A DNA stretch of 64,000 nt from positions 62,001 to 126,000 of the forward strand of contig NZ_AP014815.1 of NCBI RefSeq assembly GCF_001548095.1, in the 5' to 3' direction. Shown piece by piece: positions 9,062 through 18,846 of this stretch. The notes under the pieces are model-generated. The model worked only from the letters and a program-made list of their open reading frames with translations. It made no database searches and had not been told where the DNA came from. The stretch's first letter is position 1. Every line of letters begins with the position of its first letter. The translations under genes and the position numbers were made by a program. This DNA is from Geminocystis sp. NIES-3708 (GTDB taxonomy: Bacteria; Cyanobacteriota; Cyanobacteriia; Cyanobacteriales; Cyanobacteriaceae).

Positions 9062-11263
9062 ATGAACAAGTTTTCTGTTAATCAAATCAGATTTTTAAGC
9101 AGTACTGCCGTTATTCTTCTCGGTTGGCAGTCTTTAGCCTTAGCTAATCCTAGTTTAAATAAAAAACTGAAAATCAAAAATATTCCCAATTCCATCGCCC
9201 AATCTTTTCCCCAAAATCAAGATGTATTAATACCGAATCCTTCCATTAAAATTGATGGAAAACCTGTTGATATGTCTCAACCAACACCACCTCCATTCTT
9301 ACCAAGAGCAGTTGCCCCTCCAGTAGGGGATATGTCAGTGTCGAATGTGAATACCAGTTCACCTACGATTAATTTGGGTACAAATATTACAGTGCCTCGT
9401 TTAGTTTTAAGAGATGCACCTACTACTGAAGTACTAGCATTACTTAGTCGTGCGGCTGGATTTAATATTATTTTTACAGATAAGAGTAATGAAGGAAATA
9501 CTAACACCGTCTCCTTAGATTTAGAAAATGAGCCTGTACAAGATGTTTTTAATAGTGTATTGATGATTTCTGGTTTAAAGGCTAGTCTTCAAGGTAAAAC
9601 TATTTTTGTAGGCAGTAAATTACCGCCAACGGTAAAAAATGCGATTACTCGCAGTATTCGTTTAAATCAATATAGTGCCATCGGTGCTGCTAGTTTCCTC
9701 AACAGTCAAGGTGCTCAAGGGAATATTGTTGAAATCAAAGAAGAAACAAAAGATAATAAAACTACCCGAACTTTTGAAGTTAAAAAATTAGAAAGTGCAG
9801 AAAAAGATAACGAGTATTTAGTATTAAAAGGTTTAACAGTCCATGCAGATCCGATAAATGATACTGTTACCTTAGTTGGTGAACCGAATTTAGTACAGAC
9901 AGCGACTTCTTTTCTAACTCAATTAGATGTTCGTCGTCGTCAAGTAGCTGTAAACGTAAAAGTTGTTGACGTAACATTAGATCAACAAGATAGTTTTGGT
10001 TCTAGTTTCTCCTTTGGCATTGATAATACTGGAGTCGTCCAAGATGGTGGTGTTGGGGTTATTAACTTTGGCACGAATAATCAAAATGTTGATCCTCAAC
10101 AATGGCGAACTAGCGGCATTGAGGGTCCACTAACAAGTGAAGGTTATGTGGATAATGAATTAGTAGATCCTTATAATCAACAAATAACTATCACTGAAGG
10201 ATTTACTAATAATTTAGCAAATAACCTCGCTAATAGTTTAGCCAATACTTTAAATCAATCAAGTAATAGTAACTTGACCGATAATTTGAATCGTAACTTT
10301 ACCGATACTATTAACCGAACTTTGAGTCAATTTGGCAATACGTCAAATTTTAGTAGAAATCAAGTGGAAACTTTAAGTAGAGCCTTAACAGAAAATTTAA
10401 CTAATTCTGTGGCAAATACTTTAAACCAATCAGAAACCAGTGGTTTAACTCGAAATATTACAGATAGCGTTGCTCGTACCGTATCAAGAACATTACAAGG
10501 ATTACCATTAGCTTCTCCCAATTCAGGACAAATTAGCCCCTTCGGTACAAACGCAGATCCGAATAATCCCGGAACTGCTGCTAATATTCGCCCAGGCCGT
10601 AATTTTAACGTCCCTCAAGCCTTTTTAGCCCAAATCAGAGCTAATGTTACTTCTGGAAATGCAAAAATCCTCACAGATCCGACTCTTGTAGTACAAGAAG
10701 GTCAGGTTGGTACGGTAGAATTAGTAGAAAATGTTGTAACAAGTGTTAATACATCTATCGATCAATTAAGCGGTGTCAGAACGACAACTCCTGTAATTGA
10801 ACCTGCTGGATTGACTCTAAATGTAGCTATTCAAAAAATTGATGATAATGGTTTTATTAATTTACAAGTAAATCCTGCTATTAGTGCACCTGGTACGCCT
10901 CAAATTTTCCGTAGTGGCGTTGGTGCTGATAACGTTATTACCCCTTTAGTTGAAAGAAAAGTATCTTCTGGCTTAATTCGTTTACGGGATGGACAAACTT
11001 TGATTTTATCGGGAATTATCTCTGATGGTGAAAGAACACAAATTTCTAAAGTGCCCATTTTAGGTGATTTACCCATTATTGGTAGTTTATTCAGATCAAC
11101 ATTTAAAGATAAAGCTCGTTCTGAAGTAATTGTTATGCTTACACCGCAAGTGATTGATGATTCTGAAGGCTCTAGCGGTTTTGGTTATAATTATACTCCT
11201 TCCCGTGAAACTGGTAAATATCTCCGAGATCGTGGCTTAAATGTACCTACTGCACCTTATTAA
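9062..11263 (+). CDS. pilQ: Type IV pilus secretin PilQ
   Basis: Outer-membrane multimeric channel for the pilus. Signal peptide at residues 1-28 (cleavage near ALANP), then a STN/N0-like domain (VPRLVLRDAPTTEVLALLSRAAG), N1 modules, and the secretin core ending with the signature region VPILGDLPIIGSLFRSTFKDKARSEVIVMLTPQVI. An unusual Asn-rich segment of about 100 residues (379-480), with repeated NLANSLANTLNQ-like helices, is inserted in the secretin core. 733 residues; preceded by a TAGGAG ribosome site, 163 bp after pilO. Confidence 0.95.
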   Translation: MNKFSVNQIRFLSSTAVILLGWQSLALANPSLNKKLKIKNIPNSIAQSFPQNQDVLIPNPSIKIDGKPVDMSQPTPPPFLPRAVAPPVGDMSVSNVNTSSPTINLGTNITVPRLVLRDAPTTEVLALLSRAAGFNIIFTDKSNEGNTNTVSLDLENEPVQDVFNSVLMISGLKASLQGKTIFVGSKLPPTVKNAITRSIRLNQYSAIGAASFLNSQGAQGNIVEIKEETKDNKTTRTFEVKKLESAEKDNEYLVLKGLTVHADPINDTVTLVGEPNLVQTATSFLTQLDVRRRQVAVNVKVVDVTLDQQDSFGSSFSFGIDNTGVVQDGGVGVINFGTNNQNVDPQQWRTSGIEGPLTSEGYVDNELVDPYNQQITITEGFTNNLANNLANSLANTLNQSSNSNLTDNLNRNFTDTINRTLSQFGNTSNFSRNQVETLSRALTENLTNSVANTLNQSETSGLTRNITDSVARTVSRTLQGLPLASPNSGQISPFGTNADPNNPGTAANIRPGRNFNVPQAFLAQIRANVTSGNAKILTDPTLVVQEGQVGTVELVENVVTSVNTSIDQLSGVRTTTPVIEPAGLTLNVAIQKIDDNGFINLQVNPAISAPGTPQIFRSGVGADNVITPLVERKVSSGLIRLRDGQTLILSGIISDGERTQISKVPILGDLPIIGSLFRSTFKDKARSEVIVMLTPQVIDDSEGSSGFGYNYTPSRETGKYLRDRGLNVPTAPY

Positions 11264-11400
11264 TAGATCGATAAATCTAAAATTATCATGATTAATTACT
11301 TTGATTGATTAAGTTCTAAGATAATCAATAGGGTATGAATATTCAAAATTATTCTTAATATCCCACGAGTAACCAGATATTTTGTTTCAAGGAGTCAAAA

Positions 11401-12111
11401 ATGGATTTATCAAATAAAAACACTGTAAAAAATTTGGAAGCCGCTTTTGGTGGTGAATCAATGGCAAATCGTAAGTATTTATTTTTTGCTGAAGTAGCGA
11501 AAGAACTTGGATTTAAAGATTTGTCTAAATTATTTAAAGAAACAGCGAATCAAGAAACAGAACACGCTTTTGCTCATTTTCGTCTGATTCATCCTGAATT
11601 AGTAGTAACCGATGCTAGTAAATTAAGTGACGAGGAAAAAAAACAAATTGTTTCTCGTTGTTTAGAATTAGCTATTGAGGGAGAAACTTATGAATATACA
11701 ACTATGTATCCTGAATTTACTGCTCAAGCCCAAGCAGATAGGGATGACAAAGCAGAAGCTGAATTTCAAGAACAAGAAACAGAATCGAAACAACACGCTG
11801 CTATTTTTCGTAAGGCGGCTCAAAACTTTGGCTTTCTTACCAGTATTGAAAATCATCATGCCAATGAATATAATGAAGCTCTGAAGGCTTTAGATGGTAA
11901 AGACGGCACTCCTAAAGCTGTTAGTGATGATCCAAATACCCGTAAATGGATTTGTCGTCAATGCTCGATGATTTATGATCCTGTAATCGGAGATCCAGAT
12001 TCTGGAATTGTTGCTGGTACTATCTTTGAAGATATACCTGAGGATTGGCATTGTCCTATTTGTGGTGCTCACAAAAAACTTTTTGTTCCTTATCAAGAAG
12101 CAATCGTATAA
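11401..12111 (+). CDS. rbr: Rubrerythrin
   Basis: Non-haem diiron peroxidase of the oxidative stress response, reducing hydrogen peroxide with electrons from a rubredoxin-type centre. The N-terminal ferritin-like four-helix domain (residues 1-165) carries the paired glutamate/histidine ligands (GESMANRKY, ETANQETEHAFAHF, EGETYEY, HAAIFRKAA). The C-terminal rubredoxin domain has its Fe(Cys)4 ligands in CRQC and CPIC. 236 residues; ribosome site AAGGAG 10 bp upstream. It stands alone between pilQ and proA. Confidence 0.94.
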   Translation: MDLSNKNTVKNLEAAFGGESMANRKYLFFAEVAKELGFKDLSKLFKETANQETEHAFAHFRLIHPELVVTDASKLSDEEKKQIVSRCLELAIEGETYEYTTMYPEFTAQAQADRDDKAEAEFQEQETESKQHAAIFRKAAQNFGFLTSIENHHANEYNEALKALDGKDGTPKAVSDDPNTRKWICRQCSMIYDPVIGDPDSGIVAGTIFEDIPEDWHCPICGAHKKLFVPYQEAIV

Positions 12112-12358
12112 GCTCAGATGCATCTAAGTTTACAGGTGATGGTATGTAATCGGCATTCTTGTAATAAATGGGAAAGAATTATTAAAATTTTTTACTAATT
12201 TTAAAAGATGTCAGTTAAATGCGTTTTAGTTGAGTACTATTTGACTTATCAATACTTTGCTAATGGTTAATATATATCAAACTTAAATAAATCTTGACCA
12301 TAGTTACAGATTTATGGAGATAATTGTTGATTATTGATTATTAATTATTGATTACTCT

Positions 12359-13639
12359 ATGTCTGATTTATTAACCATTGCTAAACAAACTCAAGTGGCT
12401 GCCCGTGAGTTAGCAATATTGCCAGAGACATCTCGAAATGAAGCTCTAACAGCCATCGCTTCTGCCCTTGAAAAACATCAAAATAAGATTATTGAAGCCA
12501 ATCAAGCTGATTGTAATGCCTCTGAAGGGGTAATTTCTAGTGCTTTATATGCTCGTTTAAAGTTAAGTGCATCAAAGCTAAAAGATGCGATCGCAGGAGT
12601 CAAGGATGTTGGAAATTTACCGGATCCCATTGGCATGGTATCTTTAAAAAGAGAGTTAGATGAGGAATTAATATTACATCGAATCAGTTGTCCTTTAGGA
12701 GTTTTAGGCGTAATCTTTGAAGCACGTCCTGATGCTCTAATTCAAATCACCAGTTTAGCGATTAAATCGGGTAATGGTGTTATTTTAAAAGCAGGTAAAG
12801 AAGCCTTACAAACTTGTACAACTTTAGTTAAAATTATTCAAGAAACCCTCAAGGAAACTCAAGTTAATCCCAACGCCATTCAACTGTTAACTACCAGAGA
12901 AGAAATTAAAGAATTATTGGCGTTAGATGAGTATGTGGATTTAATTATACCCCGTGGCTCAAACGAATTTGTTCGTTATGTTCAAGAAAATACCAAAATT
13001 CCTGTTTTAGGGCATGCAGATGGGATTTGTCATTTATTTATTGATTCTGAAGCTGATTTATCCCAAGCTATTAATATCACTGTTGATGCAAAAACCCATT
13101 ATCCTGCGGCTTGTAATGCTATTGAGACTTTATTAATTCATCGTGAAATTGCATCTCAATTTTTGCCTCCTATTGCAGAAGCTTTAATCGAAAAAGGAGT
13201 TGAATTAAGGGGAGATAAAGACAGCCAAAAAATCATTAACTGTCAAAATGCCACGGAAGAAGATTGGCAAACTGAATATAGTGATTTAATTTTAGCAATC
13301 AAAATTGTGGATGATTTATCTAGTGCGATCGCACATATTAATCGCTATGGTTCAAAACATACTGATGCCATCGTCACCAAGAATAAAAATAATGCTGAAA
13401 TTTTTATGAATCAAGTAGATTCTGCGGGGGTGTATCATAATTGTTCTACCCGTTTTGCTGATGGTTTTCGTTATGGTTTTGGTGCAGAAGTAGGTATTAG
13501 TACTCAAAAAATGCCCCCCAGGGGACCTGTTGGTTTAGAAGGACTTGTAACTTACAAATATAAATTAATAGGAAATGGACAAATTGCAGCTAGTTATACA
13601 GGGGAGAATCCTAAAGATTTTATTCATCGAGATTTGTAG
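12359..13639 (+). CDS. proA: Gamma-glutamyl phosphate reductase
   Basis: NADPH-dependent reduction of glutamyl-5-phosphate to glutamate-5-semialdehyde, second step of proline synthesis. Aldehyde dehydrogenase fold; catalytic Cys in [13 protein letters not shown], the nucleotide segment [11 protein letters not shown] and the [11 protein letters not shown] motif are all present. 426 residues, as in the family. There is no visible Shine-Dalgarno: the start is abutted by an AT-rich TTGATTA repeat. proB is not in the window. Two HIP1 octamers lie inside the gene. Confidence 0.96.
   Translation: MSDLLTIAKQTQVAARELAILPETSRNEALTAIASALEKHQNKIIEANQADCNASEGVISSALYARLKLSASKLKDAIAGVKDVGNLPDPIGMVSLKRELDEELILHRISCPLGVLGVIFEARPDALIQITSLAIKSGNGVILKAGKEALQTCTTLVKIIQETLKETQVNPNAIQLLTTREEIKELLALDEYVDLIIPRGSNEFVRYVQENTKIPVLGHADGICHLFIDSEADLSQAINITVDAKTHYPAACNAIETLLIHREIASQFLPPIAEALIEKGVELRGDKDSQKIINCQNATEEDWQTEYSDLILAIKIVDDLSSAIAHINRYGSKHTDAIVTKNKNNAEIFMNQVDSAGVYHNCSTRFADGFRYGFGAEVGISTQKMPPRGPVGLEGLVTYKYKLIGNGQIAASYTGENPKDFIHRDL
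12587..12594. repeat. HIP1 octamer
   Basis: GCGATCGC inside proA; the highly iterated palindrome typical of cyanobacterial genomes. Confidence 0.9.
13325..13332. repeat. HIP1 octamer
   Basis: GCGATCGC inside the 3' part of proA. Confidence 0.9.
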
Positions 13640-13674
13640 ATAAGTAATAAGTGATAAGTAATAATAGTTAAAAA

Positions 13675-14328
13675 TTAATCATAAATTTTCGGGCAAGGTT
13701 GGAGAGAATTAACCGCAGTAGGGCAATAAGTTTGTAAGCAAGGATGCCTACTAGCTTCTTCCGTTTCTAAAGGGGGTGGATTTTGCCCGAAAACCATCTC
13801 ACAACTTAAATCTTCAAAATTAGGTGTCATAGTTAAGGGAATACCAAAAGATTCTGTAAAAAATTTTTGAGTTGGCATTTTACACATATTAATACACATT
13901 CCCACACAACCACTTTCTTCAAGATAACGGCATTTTTTGATTTTGACACCACTTTTTTGCCTAATAATTTGCTTATTTATGTTTATAATTTCTACTTCTT
14001 GAATTTCTGATTTGCCGACTAACCATTCAAATAAAACTGTAGCAAACCAAGCATTAGATTCACATATCCATTTTGTGGGGGAAAATAAAGTGCGAATCAA
14101 ATATAAAGCAGGAGAAGGCACTAAAGATTTTAACACTACCTCAACTAATTCTTGTTGTTGTTGAGCTGTGCGCCCTTTCATAATCTGTTGAGATAAATCA
14201 ACAAAACCATCATAACCTTTATATTTGGGTCTTTTTTTGACGGCTTGAGCCATTTTTCGAGAAAATAAACTAATAAATATTTGATCGATTAAATTATCTT
14301 TATATTGAGTTTTTTCGGTAATATTCAT
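13675..14328 (-). CDS. DWARF27-like carotenoid isomerase homologue (DUF4033)
   Basis: Homologue of plant D27, the iron-dependent all-trans/9-cis beta-carotene isomerase that opens the strigolactone route; in cyanobacteria the substrate is presumably a carotenoid but is not known from the sequence. The C-terminal half has the DUF4033 pattern: CRYLEESGCVGMCINMCKMP, then PTQKFFTESFGIPLTMTPNF, LSCEMVFGQNPPP and PCLQTYCP. These conserved Cys residues may hold iron. 217 residues, no chloroplast-type leader. It converges on proA with only 35 bp between the stops. Confidence 0.85.
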   Translation of the reverse strand: MNITEKTQYKDNLIDQIFISLFSRKMAQAVKKRPKYKGYDGFVDLSQQIMKGRTAQQQQELVEVVLKSLVPSPALYLIRTLFSPTKWICESNAWFATVLFEWLVGKSEIQEVEIININKQIIRQKSGVKIKKCRYLEESGCVGMCINMCKMPTQKFFTESFGIPLTMTPNFEDLSCEMVFGQNPPPLETEEASRHPCLQTYCPTAVNSLQPCPKIYD

Positions 14329-14445
14329 AGGTTAATAGTTAATAATGGGAATAATTAGTCATTGTTGCTAATTGTTCAATGCTATAATGTTATGCTGATT
14401 TAATATAAAAATTAGCATCATTATTCTAATCTATAAATATATCTA

Positions 14446-15267
14446 ATGATTTGGCCTTTTAAACCTTCAACGACGAAACAAATTGCTCGAATTGAAATTA
14501 ATGGTGCGATCGCATCACAAACTCGTGAACATGTATTAGAGGCTTTAGAAGTAGTCGAAGAAAAAAAATTCCCTGCTTTATTATTACGGATTGACTCTCC
14601 CGGAGGTACAGTTGCTGATTCCCAAGAAATTTATTCGGCTTTGAGAAAGTTAGGAGAAAAAATCAAAATAGTGGCTAGTTTTGGAAATATATCTGCTTCT
14701 GGGGGAGTTTATATTGGAGTTGGGGCAAACCATATTGTTTCTAATCCCGGTACTATCACAGGTAGCGTTGGGGTTATTATTAGAGGAAATAACTTACAAA
14801 AATTGTTAGATAAAGTGGGAGTTTCTTTTAAAGTAATTAAATCAGGACCTTATAAAGATATTTTATCATTTGATCGAGATTTAACGAATGAAGAAGAAAG
14901 TATTTTACAGCAATTGATTGATAGTACTTATCAACAATTTGTGGAAACTGTAGCTGAAGGAAGGAAACTAAGTATTGAAACGGTTAAAAGTTTTGCAGAT
15001 GGACGTATTTTTAGTGGTCAACAAGCCTTAAAATTAGGATTAGTTGATCGTTTAGGTAGTGAAAAAGATGCGTTTCGTTGGGCTTGTGAATTAGTTAAAC
15101 TTGATCCTGATAAAACAGAATGTCAAACTATAGAGCAACCAAAATCTTTTGTAAATCGTTTTCTAAATAACCGTAGTCAGGTAAAATCAGGGTTAGGATC
15201 TAGCATTAATTGGTTAGAATTTGAATTGGCTACCAGTGGTCAACCTTTATGGTTATATCGTCCTTAA
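14446..15267 (+). CDS. sppA: Signal peptide peptidase SppA (short form)
   Basis: Serine/lysine protease that degrades cleaved signal peptides at the membrane. The ClpP-like fold carries the catalytic Ser85 in ISASGGVYI and the Lys137 general base in SGPYKDI, 52 residues apart as in Bacillus SppA. RIDSPGG and PGTITGSVGVI are also family motifs. 273 residues, single domain, without an obvious N-terminal membrane helix. A HIP1 octamer lies near the start. aroH begins 3 bp after the stop, so the two are probably co-transcribed. Confidence 0.93.
   Translation: MIWPFKPSTTKQIARIEINGAIASQTREHVLEALEVVEEKKFPALLLRIDSPGGTVADSQEIYSALRKLGEKIKIVASFGNISASGGVYIGVGANHIVSNPGTITGSVGVIIRGNNLQKLLDKVGVSFKVIKSGPYKDILSFDRDLTNEEESILQQLIDSTYQQFVETVAEGRKLSIETVKSFADGRIFSGQQALKLGLVDRLGSEKDAFRWACELVKLDPDKTECQTIEQPKSFVNRFLNNRSQVKSGLGSSINWLEFELATSGQPLWLYRP
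14506..14513. repeat. HIP1 octamer
   Basis: GCGATCGC near the 5' end of sppA. Confidence 0.9.
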
Positions 15268-15270
15268 TTT

Positions 15271-15699
15271 ATGATGGAAAATTTGCAATTTACTGGGGAG
15301 ATGAGTAAAAATTTGACAACAAAAGTACGGGCAATTCGAGGTGCAATTACCGCCGCAGAGAATACTAAAGAAGCGATGAGAGATGCGGTTACTGAGTTGT
15401 TGACTGATATAGAAACTCGTAACCAATTAGATTATGAAGAAGTTGTTAGCGTCATTTTTACCGTTACCTCTGATTTAGATGCAGTTTTTCCAGCTGCCAT
15501 CGCCAGAGAAAATCCCCAGTGGACAAGTGTACCATTGTTAGACATACAACAAATGCAGGTAAAAGGCAGTTTAGAAAAATGTATTCGAGTTTTAATTTAC
15601 GTCAATAGCCATAAACCGCAAACAGAAATGTATCATTCTTATTTAAGAAAAGCGGAAAAACTTCGCCCAGACTTAAGTTTAACTTCTGGATTGCGGTAA
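15271..15699 (+). CDS. aroH: Chorismate mutase, AroH type
   Basis: Converts chorismate to prephenate for Phe/Tyr synthesis. Monofunctional trimeric AroH fold: KVRAIRGAITAAENT at the N-terminus, then the LDYEEVVSVIFTVTSDLDAVFPA region and RVLIYVN near the end. 142 residues from the first ATG (15271); the family usually starts close to the VRAIRGA strand, so the ATG at 15301 (132 residues) is possible, although GGGGAG abuts that ATG with almost no spacing. Directly behind sppA. Confidence 0.93.
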   Translation: MMENLQFTGEMSKNLTTKVRAIRGAITAAENTKEAMRDAVTELLTDIETRNQLDYEEVVSVIFTVTSDLDAVFPAAIARENPQWTSVPLLDIQQMQVKGSLEKCIRVLIYVNSHKPQTEMYHSYLRKAEKLRPDLSLTSGLR

Positions 15700-15931
15700 A
15701 TAAAGAACTAATAACTGACAAGAAATAGAATATAGGTAATAATAAAATATTTTCTTTTAGAAGTTTCCTAATTCCTGAGAAGAAGTCTAAAATCCTTACT
15801 TATTCATCATTACTTATTTTAATACCTGACATCAAATTATCATCAATTCCTTAAAAGATTGCAACATCAAGGAAAATATATCTTATCCTAAAAGAGAGAA
15901 GTTTAATTATCTATCGATAGGATTAGTAACA

Positions 15932-16882
15932 GTGAATATTCCGGGTAATATTATCACACTGATAGCAGGTATTTTACTAACCCTGATCAGTTTGTGGTAT
16001 GGACAAAATCATGGTTTAATGCCAGTGGAAGCCTCTCAAGGTGCGGCGGAAGTCGATGAGTTATTTAACTTGATGATGACGATCGCCACTGGATTATTCT
16101 TAATTGTAGAAGGAGTTTTAGTCTATTGTTTGATTAAATTTAGACGGAAAAAAGGTGATAAAACAGATGGTCCTGGCATCGAAGGTAATGTACCTTTAGA
16201 GATAGTTTGGACTGCTATTCCCACAGTTATTGTTTTTATTTTGGCACTTTATAGCTTTGAAGTTTATAACAATATGGGCGGTTTAGATCCTGAAACTTCC
16301 AGAGATTTTCCTCAAGGGGAAATGCAAATGGCTGAAAATCAAGGAAAAATGGTTGCTTTTAATCCTCATCAAGGACATTTATCTTTGGGTATCGGTAATG
16401 CTAAAGCCGATTTAGAAGTTGATGTTAATGGTATTCAATACGCATGGATTTTTACCTATCCTGATTCAGGAGTTGTCTCTGGTGAACTTCATGTACCTGT
16501 AAATAAACAAGTAAAGCTCAACATGAAGGCAGGAGATGTCATTCATGCTTTTTGGGTACCTCAGCTTAGGTTAAAACAAGATGTATTACCGGGTAGGGAT
16601 TCTAATTTAGCTTTTAATTCCAATCGTATTGGAGATTATCCTATCGTCTGTGCCGAACTATGTGGAGCTTATCATGGTGGTATGAAAACCGTTCTTCATG
16701 TAGAAAGTGAAGAAGATTATCAAAAATGGATACAAGAAAACACCTTTGCCAATGCCCAAGAAAAAGCAGATACGATGGCATTGATGACTCAACCCATAAC
16801 CCAAGAATCTCGCTTAGAAATGCACTCCCATCACTTAGGAGTCCATCCTGAAATCTTAGCACAATTACATGATCATGATTAA
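15932..16882 (+). CDS. ctaC: Cytochrome c oxidase subunit II
   Basis: CuA-bearing subunit of the aa3-type terminal oxidase, accepting electrons from cytochrome c6 or plastocyanin. Two membrane helices (about residues 5-25 and 45-70) precede a cupredoxin domain with the CuA ligand motif CAELCGAYHGGM near residue 240. No C-terminal haem c motif. GTG start (15932) with AGGA about 10 nt upstream. 316 residues. A long His-rich C-terminal tail (HSHHLGVHPEIL, HDHD) is unusual. First of ctaC-D-E. Confidence 0.95.
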   Translation: MNIPGNIITLIAGILLTLISLWYGQNHGLMPVEASQGAAEVDELFNLMMTIATGLFLIVEGVLVYCLIKFRRKKGDKTDGPGIEGNVPLEIVWTAIPTVIVFILALYSFEVYNNMGGLDPETSRDFPQGEMQMAENQGKMVAFNPHQGHLSLGIGNAKADLEVDVNGIQYAWIFTYPDSGVVSGELHVPVNKQVKLNMKAGDVIHAFWVPQLRLKQDVLPGRDSNLAFNSNRIGDYPIVCAELCGAYHGGMKTVLHVESEEDYQKWIQENTFANAQEKADTMALMTQPITQESRLEMHSHHLGVHPEILAQLHDHD

Positions 16883-17036
16883 GATATAAAGAGAAAAATA
16901 GATGATTTTTGTTAAATTGATAGAGAATCATCTATTATTCTTGAGATCTTTCCACATTTAGGCGAGACAAACTTTCACACCTAAAATCAACATTAGAAAA
17001 TTATTTCTCACAGCAATATATTCTTTTCAATTACCT

Positions 17037-18689
17037 ATGAGTACAACCACTGTTTCGGAAAAACCTCAACATAAAGAGAGGAAACTAATTGATTACTTTA
17101 CCTTTAACACAGATCATAAAGTGATTGGTATTCAGTATTTAGTCACATCATTTCTCTTTTATTTTATCGGTGGTGCATTTGCGGAAATAGTTCGCACAGA
17201 ATTAGCAACCCCTGATCCTGATATTGTCTCCCCTGAGTTGTATAATCAACTTTTTACCCTTCATGGTACAATCATGATCTTTTTATGGATTGTACCAGCG
17301 GGGGCTGCATTTGCTAATTATCTTATACCTTTAATGATTGGGGCTGAAGATATGGCTTTTCCTCGTTTAAATGCGATTGCTTTTTGGTTAGTACCTCCTG
17401 GAGGAGTGCTATTATTAAGTAGTTTTCTCGTGGGAGCTCCTCAATCAGGTTGGACATCTTACCCTCCTCTGAGTTTAATGAGTGGTAAATGGGGTGAAGA
17501 AATTTGGATTGTTAGCGTATTATTATTGGGGACATCTTCTATTTTAGGAGGTATCAACTTTGCAACTACCATCCTTAAAATGCGTATTAAAGATATGGAT
17601 TTGCATAGTATGCCTTTATTTTGTTGGGCGATGTTAGCAACTTCTGCGTTAATTCTCCTTTCAACTCCTGTTTTAGCAGGGGCGTTAATTTTGCTTTCCT
17701 TCGACTTAATTGCTGGTACAAGTTTCTTTAATCCTACGGGTGGTGGTGATCCTGTCGTTTATCAACATCTATTTTGGTTTTATTCCCATCCTGCCGTATA
17801 TATTATGATTCTGCCGTTTTTTGGGGTAGTTTCTGAAGTAATTCCTGTACATTCTCGTAAGCCTATATTTGGTTATCGTGCCATCGCTTATTCGAGTTTA
17901 GCCATTAGCTTTTTAGGATTGATTGTCTGGGCACATCATATGTTTACCAGTGGTACTCCCGGATGGTTACGGATGTTCTTCATGGCAACTACGATGTTAA
18001 TTGCTGTACCAACAGGTATTAAAATTTTTAGTTGGTGTGCGACAATGTGGGGTGGCAAAATTGAGCTAAATAGCCCTATGTTATTTGCAATGGGTTTTGT
18101 GTCATCTTTCCTCATTGGTGGCTTAACAGGAGTCATGGTGGCTTCTGTGCCGTTTGATATTCATGTTCATGATACTTATTTTATTGTAGGACATTTTCAC
18201 TATGTACTATTTGGGGGATCAGCACTAGCTCTGTTTTCGGGCTTTTATCACTGGTTTCCAAAAATGACAGGGAAAAACTATAACGAAGGTTTAGGGCAGT
18301 TACATTTTATCTTAACCTTTATCGGTTTAAATATAACCTTTATGCCTATGCACCAATTAGGCTTAATGGGCATGAATCGCCGTATTGCTTTGTATGATGT
18401 GGAATTTCAACCATTGAATTTACTTAGTACTGCGGGAGCTTACATTATGGCTGTTTCAACTATTCCTTTCATTATCAATGTAATTTGGAGTTTAGCTAAA
18501 GGCACACAAGCGGAGCGTAATCCTTGGAGAGCGTTAACCATTGAATGGCAAACTGCTTCACCACCTATTATCGAAAACTTTGAAGAAGAACCAATTTTAT
18601 GGAGTGGTCCTTATGACTATGGTATTGACGATGAAGAGGAAGAAGAAGAGAGTGTCTCTGATATGTTAGCGGATGTCAGTGCTAAGTAG
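17037..18689 (+). CDS. ctaD: Cytochrome c oxidase subunit I
   Basis: Catalytic subunit with haem a, haem a3 and CuB; reduces oxygen and pumps protons. Twelve hydrophobic helices in 550 residues. Ligand motifs are present: LHGTIM (haem a His), WFYSHPAVYI (CuB His and the cross-linked Tyr), VWAHHMFTSG (CuB His pair), and HDTYFIVGHFHYVLFGG (haem a3 and haem a His). The C-terminus is acidic (DDEEEEEES). 154 bp after ctaC, 157 bp before ctaE. Confidence 0.97.
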   Translation: MSTTTVSEKPQHKERKLIDYFTFNTDHKVIGIQYLVTSFLFYFIGGAFAEIVRTELATPDPDIVSPELYNQLFTLHGTIMIFLWIVPAGAAFANYLIPLMIGAEDMAFPRLNAIAFWLVPPGGVLLLSSFLVGAPQSGWTSYPPLSLMSGKWGEEIWIVSVLLLGTSSILGGINFATTILKMRIKDMDLHSMPLFCWAMLATSALILLSTPVLAGALILLSFDLIAGTSFFNPTGGGDPVVYQHLFWFYSHPAVYIMILPFFGVVSEVIPVHSRKPIFGYRAIAYSSLAISFLGLIVWAHHMFTSGTPGWLRMFFMATTMLIAVPTGIKIFSWCATMWGGKIELNSPMLFAMGFVSSFLIGGLTGVMVASVPFDIHVHDTYFIVGHFHYVLFGGSALALFSGFYHWFPKMTGKNYNEGLGQLHFILTFIGLNITFMPMHQLGLMGMNRRIALYDVEFQPLNLLSTAGAYIMAVSTIPFIINVIWSLAKGTQAERNPWRALTIEWQTASPPIIENFEEEPILWSGPYDYGIDDEEEEEESVSDMLADVSAK

Positions 18690-18715
18690 TTTATAGTTTA
18701 GTAAACTAAATTAAT

Positions 18716-18776
18716 TATAGATTGTATTTTTCTCTAATCTATAGTAACAAAGTATGATAATGGGCTTAAGCCCATT
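18716..18776. repeat. Two dyads in the ctaD-ctaE gap
   Basis: A hairpin TATAGATT (18716-18723) / AATCTATA (18736-18743) is followed by an 18-bp perfect palindrome AATGGGCTTAAGCCCATT (18759-18776). The palindrome resembles dispersed cyanobacterial palindromes. Neither has a T run, so they look more like mRNA-processing or repeat elements than terminators. Confidence 0.6.
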
Positions 18777-18846
18777 TCCTGACTTACCTTACATATCCTA
18801 TCTACAATTTGTCTCGATACCTATTAACTCCTATTAACTATTAATT

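Noticed and set aside
11668-12123. Small frames overlapping rubrerythrin on both strands
   Set aside because: Shadows of a well-conserved gene.
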